From NCBI GenBank assembly GCA_037102815.1, contig BTPP01000004.1, forward strand, positions 3,472,001-3,536,000: DNA of 64,000 nt, in the 5' to 3' direction. The notes below the pieces were generated by a model. The model searched no databases. It was not told the origin of the DNA and worked only from the letters and a program-made list of their open reading frames with translations. A program made the translations under genes and the position numbers. Origin of the DNA: Neurospora intermedia. Lineage: Eukaryota; Ascomycota; Sordariomycetes; Sordariales; Sordariaceae. This document shows positions 57,050-64,000 of this stretch, piece after piece; position 1 is the stretch's first letter; every line of letters starts with the position of its first letter.

Positions 57050-59337
57050 ATGCGTGTCAACGCTCTTCTACCGTTGAGCGGCCTTATTGGCACTGCTCTG
57101 GCGGCATGCCCCTTTGCCGACCCTTCTGCTCTTGGCCGCCGTGCCGAGGGCGGCGAGGTTGACGCCCGTCAGAGGTTGAAGGAGGTTGAGGTTGACGACA
57201 ACGGCGAATTCATGACAGCAGATTTCGGCGGCAACATTGAGGAACAGTTCAGTCTGAAGGCTGGTGGCCGGGGCCCGACATTGCTTGAGGACTTCATCTT
57301 CCGTCAGAAGCTCCAGCACTTCGATCACGAGCGCGTATGTCTCTCCTGTCATGGCCCAATTAGCATGAAGAATCCTAGCTAACGTAAATTCGTTGCCAGA
57401 TTCCCGAGAGAGTCGTCCATGCCCGTGGTGCCGGTGCCCACGGTATCTTCACCAGCTATGGCGACTGGTCCAACATCACCGCCGCCTCCTTCCTGGGCGC
57501 CAAGGACAAGCAAACACCGGTCTTCGTCCGCTTCTCTACCGTTGCCGGTTCCAGGGGTTCCGCCGACACTGCCCGTGATGTGCACGGCTTCGCCACGAGA
57601 TTGTATGTTGACCACGTAACAACCTTTCCCTTCACCTCCTGAGCAGGGCGTTAACTTGAATCCAGCTATACCGATGAGGGTAACTTCGATATCGTCGGTA
57701 ATAATATTCCCGTCTTCTTCATCCAGGATGCTATCCGCTTCCCCGACCTTATTCACTCCGTCAAGCCTAGCCCCGACAACGAGGTTCCCCAGGCCGCCAC
57801 CGCCCACGACTCCGCCTGGGACTTCTTCAGCTCCCAGCCCTCCGCTCTCCACACCCTCTTCTGGGCCATGTCTGGCAACGGTATTCCCCGCAGCTACCGT
57901 CACATGGATGGTTTCGGTATTCACACCTTCCGTCTGGTGACCGAGGACGGCAAGTCCAAGCTCGTCAAGTGGCATTGGAAGACGAAACAGGGCAAGGCCG
58001 CTCTCGTCTGGGAGGAGGCTCAAGTCCTCGCCGGCAAGAACGCCGACTTTCACCGTCAGGATCTCTGGGACGCTATCGAGTCCGGAAACGCCCCTTCATG
58101 GGAGCTCGCTGTTCAGCTTATTGATGAGGACAAGGCCCAGGCTTACGGCTTCGACCTTCTTGATCCCACCAAGTTCCTTCCCGAGGAGTTCGCCCCTCTC
58201 CAGGTTCTCGGTGAGATGACCCTCAACCGCAACCCTATGAACTACTTCGCCGAGACCGAGCAGATCTCCTTCCAGCCCGGCCACATTGTTCGCGGCGTCG
58301 ACTTTACCGAGGATCCCCTGCTGCAGGGTCGTCTCTACAGCTACCTCGACACCCAGCTCAACCGCCACAGGGGCCCTAACTTTGAGCAGCTCCCCATCAA
58401 CCGCCCTGTCTCTGGCGTCCACAACAACAACCGCGACGGTCAGGGCCAGGCTTGGATTCACAAGAACATCCACCACTACAGCCCCTCTTACCTCAACAAG
58501 GGCTACCCCGCCCAGGCCAACCAGACCGTCGGCCGCGGCTTCTTCACTACCCCTGGCCGCACCGCGTCTGGCGTCCTGAACCGCGAGCTCAGCGCCACCT
58601 TTGACGACCACTACACCCAGCCCCGTCTCTTCTTCAACTCGCTCACCCCCGTCGAGCAGCAGTTCGTCATCAACGCGATCCGCTTCGAGGCCAGCCACGT
58701 CACCAACGAGCAGGTCAAGAAAAACGTTCTCGAGCAGCTCAACAAGATCTCCAACGACGTGGCCAAGCGCGTGGCCGTCGCGCTCGGCCTTGAGGCGCCC
58801 CAGCCCGACCCTACCTTCTACCACAACAACGTCACCCGCGGCGTTTCCATCTTCAACGAGAGCCTCCCCACCATCGCCACCCTCCGCGTCGGTGTCCTCT
58901 CCACCACCAAGGGCGACTCCCTCGACAAGGCCAAGGCCCTCAAGGAGCAGCTCGAGAAGGACGGCCTCAAGGTCACCGTCATCGCCGAGTACCTTGCCAG
59001 CGGTGTCGACCAGACCTACTCCGCTGCTGACGCCACCGCCTTCGATGCCGTTGTCGTTGCCGAGGGCGCTGAGCGCGTCTTCAGCGGCAAGGGCGCCATG
59101 AGCCCTCTTTTCCCTGCTGGCCGTCCTAGCCAGATTCTTACCGATGGTTACCGCTGGGGTAAGCCCGTTGCTGCTGTCGGCAGCGCCAAGAAGGCGCTCC
59201 AGAGCATCGGGGTGGAGGAGAAGGAGGCCGGTGTCTATGCCGGTGCTCAGGACGAGGTTATCAAGGGCGTTGAGGAGGGCCTCAAGGTGTTCAAGTTCCT
59301 CGAGCGTTTCGCCGTTGATGGTGATGATGAGGAGTAA
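57050..59337 (+). CDS. cat-3: Secreted large-subunit catalase CAT-3
   Basis: Three exons (57050-57334, 57400-57602, 57666-59337) with introns of 65 and 63 bases give 719 residues, the size of Neurospora CAT-3. It begins with a signal peptide ([18 protein letters not shown]) and a short propeptide ending near RR. Catalase core motifs: [11 protein letters not shown] with distal His102, GNNIPVFF with the essential Asn, [15 protein letters not shown], and proximal haem Tyr in RLYSYLDTQ. The C-terminal about 150 residues form the extra flavodoxin/GATase-like domain of large-subunit catalases ([22 protein letters not shown]). It degrades hydrogen peroxide outside the plasma membrane. In Neurospora, cat-3 rises under oxidative stress and before aerial-hypha formation. 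The long antisense frame through it is a codon-bias shadow. The 8 kb gene-poor stretch upstream is notable. Confidence 0.97.
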
Positions 59338-60625
59338 GTAGATTTGATACCAATGGAATGACAAAAGCGAGGAGGAAAGGGTAATGCTTAACGAGCAATT
59401 GATGAGAATTTGATGATTTGTCGGTTTTGAGAAACGAGCAAGCGATCCATGAGGAGGTTGAGCTTTGGATCCAGGGGGTTAGACTTTTTGTACATATCTT
59501 TACCTACCAGTACTTAATCTGAAAGAAAAAAAAGTACGAGATGTCACAGAAACCCGAGTCCTTGCTATTTGATGAGTTGGAAGAAAGAAGTAACGGCAAC
59601 AATGCACCAACATGTTGCGTCGCAGGGATCCTGGATCACGTGGGTGGCTGCAGAATGGGTTGTCAAGTGGTTTCCGACAATTCCCCATCGAACCATTGGC
59701 TTGGGAATGGTTGTTGTTTTGATGAAGTCTCGTGATGTTCAGGTCATGGTGTCGTGGTGGTATTGTGTTGCTTCGGTTGCATGTCGCCCGTGGTCGTCCA
59801 TGCTCAGTAAAGGTGCGGACAGCGTCAGCTGAAGATCGCCGGTTGCACAGCCCAAAAAGAGAGACCAAGAAGTGTGTTACTGCATTCTCGTGATACCGCC
59901 CTCGCCTTATACTTTCGATATCGTGTTTGGTGTTGAGAAGATCAAGCACGCAGCTGAGGAAGGAATGGAATGGATTCTTACGTATCTACTTTACAGTACA
60001 GTACAGGTAGAGCTGTTGCCGCCGGCACTAAACACGCCGCGGGAGCACCGCCTCGGGTCCACGTGTGCTGGACTTTGGCGGAGCCCTCTGCACGTCTCCC
60101 GCTGCAACCGCGCCTATGGCCGATGACGTTAGCAGTCCCCTATCGCAGCAGCTGGAGATAAGGCTACCTACATGCGACAAGGGAACGGGCAGCAACCATC
60201 AAGGTGCAGCTGACACACACCTAATTCAACACCTATCACCTATCCCGTCCATCGCCATCCATCCCGACGTGTGCGCGCGCTTTCATCCCGTGTCGCCGAC
60301 GCATGACGGATTGATCCTAATATCCCCGCGATTCCCCACCATCAAACCGTCGAATCAGACACATCAAACGGCGAACGGAATCAAGGCAGCCGACACCGGA
60401 AGTGGGTTGGATCGCGGAGGACGGTCAAGGCGATTCACGAGTCGTGAGCGCCAGTTGCACTCTTTTTAAGACGGGCTTTCGACATTTTGAGGACGTTGGC
60501 AGCATTGGATGTCGGCAGATCAGCCCAGTATTAGACTTGGTCCCATACCGACAAGTTCCAGCGGAGATTCCAGACATCTCCAAGAGTCGACGACAGCTAC
60601 CCGTGACAACAGACCACCAACCATC
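59338..60625. other. Intergenic, between cat-3 and the ENT transporter
   Basis: About 1.3 kb. The frame at 59500-59949 (-) and the one at 60065-60469 (+) have no motif; the latter probably lies in the transporter leader. Nothing else seen. Confidence 0.6.
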
Positions 60626-62157
60626 ATGGATCGACTAAAGAATTTCCTGACGCCGGTGAAGGCAACAGACGAGGAGTATGAGCCGCTGGCGGACGACTCC
60701 TCATTGACACTCGAGGAGGAAGGAGAGATATACGAAGACCAGGCGCCTTTCTCATGGATAGAATACACCATCTTCGTCTTGATCGGCGTCGCCATGCTCT
60801 GGGCATGGTATGTCCATGGTTATACCCACTCGCGTTACTTATCCTGCTAACCACCCACCCATTGAATTATAGGAACATGTTCCTCGCTGCTGCTCCCTAC
60901 TTCCAAACCCGGTTCGAATCCAACGAATGGATCCTCGCCAACTCCCAATCCGCTATCCTCTCCGTCTCGACAACCGCCAACCTCCTGGCTCTGCTCGTCT
61001 TGATGAACATCCAGTCCTCAGCCAACTACCCTTTGCGTATCAAGGCCTCTCTGATCGTCACCATTGCCGTCTTCGGTCTCTTGACCATCTCGACTGTCGC
61101 CTTCCGCAATGTCTCCGCGACCACCTACCTCGTCTTCCTGCTGCTCATGGTCGGCGCCTCCGCCTGGGCCTCCGGCATGTTGCAAAACGGCGCCTTCGCC
61201 TTCGCCGCCAGCTTCGGTCGACCAGAGTACACCCAAGCCATTATGGCCGGCCAGGGCGTGGCCGGGATTCTGCCCCCACTAGCACAAATGGTCTCCTACC
61301 TCGCGGTGCCTCAGCCCGGCGAATCCAACCCTCCCTCCAACTCAACAACTGCCGCCACCACCACTACTCTCGACAGCACCCCAGAAGCGGCCCCCAGCAC
61401 CTCGGCCTTCATCTACTTTCTCACCGCCGTGCTAGTCTCCCTTGCCACCCTCGTCGCCTTCTACCCCCTCGTCAAGCGACACAACGCGCTCGTCGAATCC
61501 CGCCTCATGCTCGACGAAGACACCCAACAACAAATCCTCTCGCAGTCCATCACCTCCCTCGAGGAAGCCGAGCGGCTTCGCCGACACTACGTCAGCCCTT
61601 CCACCCTTTTCCGCAAGCTCAACTGGATCGCCGTCTCTGTCTTTCTTTGTTTTGTCATAGCCATGTTCTTCCCCGTTTTCACAGCCAAAATCCTCTCCGT
61701 CCACGATGACTCTGTTGTCATCTCCCCTCCTGGCCCGGGGCAAAAAGAAGCGTCGTCTATATTCGCTCCCGGAGCCTTCATCCCCCTCGGCTTCTTCTTC
61801 TGGAACCTCGGCGACTTGCTCGGTCGCGTATCCCCCATGTTCCTCCCCTTTTCACTGCGGGATCGCCCCGTAGCTTTATTCGCTGTGGCGGTCGCGAGAG
61901 TGGTCTTCTTGCCCATGTACTTGCTTTGCAACATCCGTGGTCAGGGAGCGGTGGTGGATAGCGATCTGTTTTATTTGTTGGTGGTGCAGTTGCCCTTTGG
62001 CTTGACGAATGGGTGGTTGTGTACGAGCAGCATGATGGCTGCCGGGGAGTGTGTGGATGAGGGCGAGAGGGAGGCGGCAGGCGGCTTTATGAGTATGTGT
62101 CTTGTAGGTGGCTTGTCGGTGGGGAGTTTGGCTAGTTTTAGCGTTGCTGGCATCTGA
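60626..62157 (+). CDS. Equilibrative nucleoside transporter (ENT family, Fun26-like)
   Basis: Two exons, 60626-60807 and 60873-62157, joined by a 65-base intron with a CTAAC branch site, give 488 residues. A 40-residue acidic cytosolic N-terminus precedes about eleven hydrophobic segments. The first segment is WIEYTIFVLIGVAMLWAWNMFLAAAPYF, the ENT-type opening with the family's WN pair formed across the intron. Conserved parts include GASAWASGMLQNGAFAFAASFGRPEYTQAIMAGQGVAGILPPLAQM in segments 4-5 and WNLGDLLGR near the end. By family it moves nucleosides and nucleobases; the yeast member works at the vacuole. The large loop between segments 6 and 7 has Ser/Thr-rich and charged parts, as usual. 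Confidence 0.93.
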
Positions 62158-63156
62158 TGTCGTTGATTTTGTTGTAATTTCTTTCAGCTTTCTCTATCTC
62201 TTTTTTTTTAATCTCCGATTCCGTTTTCTTTTAGGGGAGCGAAATGTTGGATATGGAGTAGGATGGAGCGGATGGAATGCTTGCATGCATGCACCTTGTG
62301 GTTTGTATTAGCGAACTGGGAAGGTTAGAGGCGTTCTGGTCTTGGATTGTGTTAGCGAAGGTCTTGCTAGACTAGAAAGATCAGACCTGTGATGAACTCA
62401 TGGCATTTAGAAGATATATACCCAATCACAACATGAAATAGAATGTCAGTAAATTCCTAGTACCCAAGACACATTATCGCAACAGATATCATGTAGTTGA
62501 AAGTTTGAACAACGTTGACATGACGCAGGTTCATATGGATGTTCCATAGTAGTACAACGGAGTGAGGAGTCGCATAATAACCCTGGGGTATTGTAAACTT
62601 ATCCTTCCCATACCATCACATCATCTTCCTCCGCCCTTCTTCATCTGTTTGTCCGTCCATTCGCCTGGCTGTGGCGGTCCATCCCTCATGGTATATCTCA
62701 ATAAAGAACAAAAAACTTTTTTTTCCCCCTCTTCCCTTCGCTCTTTACAGTCATCATCTCTTCCTCTTCTCCCTTCTCTAGAAGTACACTATGTACTGCT
62801 CTCCAAGAAAACAGAAAAGAAAGAACCCAAACAACCCCCTTTTTCTATGTGATGTTCGTTCTTTTTGTAGGCCCATCACCAACCCACAAACCAATGATAT
62901 CAATCCACGGAAACGAAAGCCAAATGTGCCACCACCGTCAGAAAAGCGTTGAAAATCAAAAGAGTAAATGATCATGGGGTTCCGGTTCGTGACTCCACCC
63001 CTCCGAAACGCCATTGGAAAATCATATAAGAGAAAGAGTAGAACCCGCTTGCCTGAGAAAACCAAGAAAGGAGGAGCGGAAAAAACTGTACGGCAAAATG
63101 TGATCGGCACATGGGAGAGCGTAACAAGCCCACAATATGACAGTCCCCAGGCTCAT
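62158..63156. other. Intergenic, between the ENT transporter and the PPxY gene (convergent)
   Basis: About 1 kb containing both 3' ends. No gene seen; one T/C-rich stretch at 62712-62780. Confidence 0.6.
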
Positions 63157-64000
63157 CTATCTTGGTTCATAAGCCGGTGGGGGAATGTCATGCTGGTGGC
63201 TGTCCTCCCAAAAAGCAGGATTGCGGTTCTTCTCGTCGTACACACGGCGGGCAATCTCACCCGCGATTTTGGTGATCCAAGCTTGCTCAAGAATCACCGA
63301 GGACATATCTGGCTGAGGACCAGCACGTCCCCACTGTTGTTGTTGCTGTTGCTGAAACTGCTGCTGCTGGCCTTTGGCATCTGCGTAAATTGACGCAGTG
63401 GATTCGGCCTTTTCGGACACTCTGCTGGAATACGACGGGGGCATCTCCTGCGCCGACGTTTGTGGAGCTGGGCTGCTAGGGAACATGGAAGGCTGGCGAG
63501 TATACACATGCTCCTGGGGAGAGGCAGCCCGCGAGGGCTGGGCAGTCACGGGCACACTTGGGACAGCAGCACGCGGACCAGACGATTCAGAAGCCCTGGC
63601 AGATGTAGTAGCGTCTGTGGGAGGCCTGAACCTCACCTTGCTCTGGGATGCAGCCAGATCATCTTCTGGTACCTCCCGTATTGTTGTAGGAATGACAGGC
63701 TCGGACATGGGTGTACGGGTCGAAGCCTCGGAGTGGCTATCGCCAGCTTGGCTGCTGGTGCTACCGATCTCGCTGACAGGCTCACTCGCCGCCGTCTTGC
63801 TACGCAGGTTGACGACCCGCATCTTCTTCTTGCGGCCCGCCTTGGAATGCCTACCAGAGCCCAGAGACAAGCCCGTAGTGGCGGATCCCATACTCACCAA
63901 GGTCGGCCTGGATAGACCGTGACCACTAGCCTGACTGCTGTTGTCTGAGAAAGTGTAAGTATGGACACTTCCCTGGTACGAAGACGTCCGGTGGAGGTTG
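63157..64000 (-). CDS. Unknown protein with two PPxY motifs, 5' end outside window
   Basis: The minus-strand frame is open from its stop at 63157-63159 to the window edge, so the N-terminus is missing; 280 residues are visible. I recognise no family. It has a basic patch (KAGRKKKMRVVNLRSK), long Ser/Thr/Pro/Ala-rich disorder and a Gln run (QQQQFQQQQQQQW region, about 63330-63372). The C-terminus is more ordered: WITKIAGEIARRVYDEKNRNPAFWED. Two PPxY motifs are present, PPSY in the middle and PPAY five residues from the end. PPxY motifs bind WW domains such as those of Rsp5/Nedd4 ubiquitin ligases, so an adaptor or substrate role is possible. A GTGAGT at 63897 could be a donor, but the frame continues on both sides. 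Confidence 0.75.
   Translation of the reverse strand, partial: NLHRTSSYQGSVHTYTFSDNSSQASGHGLSRPTLVSMGSATTGLSLGSGRHSKAGRKKKMRVVNLRSKTAASEPVSEIGSTSSQAGDSHSEASTRTPMSEPVIPTTIREVPEDDLAASQSKVRFRPPTDATTSARASESSGPRAAVPSVPVTAQPSRAASPQEHVYTRQPSMFPSSPAPQTSAQEMPPSYSSRVSEKAESTASIYADAKGQQQQFQQQQQQQWGRAGPQPDMSSVILEQAWITKIAGEIARRVYDEKNRNPAFWEDSHQHDIPPPAYEPR

Noticed and set aside
57379-58053. 224-codon minus-strand frame over cat-3 exons 2-3
   Set aside because: Antisense shadow, Gly/Val/Glu-rich and covering a cat-3 intron.
58096-59364. 422-codon minus-strand frame across cat-3
   Set aside because: A shadow of strongly C-biased sense codons; the product is a Leu/Val/Gly/Glu-rich run with no motif.
59500-59949. 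149-codon minus-strand frame after cat-3
   Set aside because: No motif, mixed codon use; lies in the cat-3 3' flank.
1-64000. tRNA genes, transposons, CRISPR arrays, RIP-mutated blocks
   Set aside because: I scanned for the tRNA B-box (GGTTCGANNCC), terminal inverted repeats, regular spaced repeats and AT-rich stretches, and saw none that held up. A computed tRNAscan or RepeatMasker run could still find diverged copies.

Overview
This window is nuclear DNA from a filamentous ascomycete, almost certainly Neurospora or a close Sordariaceae relative. The case rests on short spliced introns of about 50-200 bp with GTRNGT donors and CTRAY branch sites, a dispersed single-copy 5S rRNA gene of the Neurospora type, a Ste12-type factor matching Neurospora PP-1, and a large secreted catalase matching Neurospora CAT-3. 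I cannot separate N. crassa from N. tetrasperma or Sordaria by eye.

Layout. 0-1.3 kb: 3' part of NOC3 (ribosome assembly). 4.9-6.4 kb: GPI-type pepsin-like aspartyl protease. 7.9-8.6 kb (-): membrane-anchored CFEM protein, with a 44-base G run behind it. 10.6-13.0 kb (-): Ste12/PP-1. 13.0-24.4 kb: an 11.4 kb gene-poor interval. 24.4-27.5 kb (-): six-exon Zn2Cys6 regulator resembling Leu3. 28.2-31.7 kb: TTI1. 32.3-33.7 kb: EBP-type sterol isomerase. 34.9-36.5 kb: tail-anchored peroxin PEX26. 37.1-37.7 kb (-) and 38.4-39.7 kb (+): a divergent pair of splicing proteins, PHF5A/Rds3 and a pinin-domain protein. 40.1-41.2 kb (-): epoxide hydrolase with a peroxisomal-type AKL tail. 42.6-43.1 kb (-): CRIPT. 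44.5-48.7 kb: Drs2-type P4-ATPase. 49.1 kb: 5S rRNA. 48.7-57.0 kb: a second gene-poor interval. 57.0-59.3 kb: cat-3. 60.6-62.2 kb: ENT nucleoside transporter. 63.2 kb to the end (-): 3' part of a protein of unknown function with two PPxY motifs.

The genes do not form an obvious cluster. They are mostly housekeeping functions plus two regulators with unusually long upstream regions. Recurring themes are peroxisomes and peroxide (PEX26, the AKL-tailed hydrolase, cat-3), splicing (PHF5A, pinin, CRIPT) and membrane lipids (EBP, Drs2). I read these as coincidence unless shown otherwise. Exon joins were made by hand from splice signals, reading-frame continuity and family conservation; every join was checked for phase.

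I found no transposon, tRNA, CRISPR array or biosynthetic cluster, and no obviously AT-rich RIP-mutated block. The points most worth following are the two gene-poor intervals, the G44 tract, the GC-AG intron and stop-free 3n intron in the Leu3-like gene, the TACCT motif cluster in its promoter, and the odd architecture of the CFEM protein.
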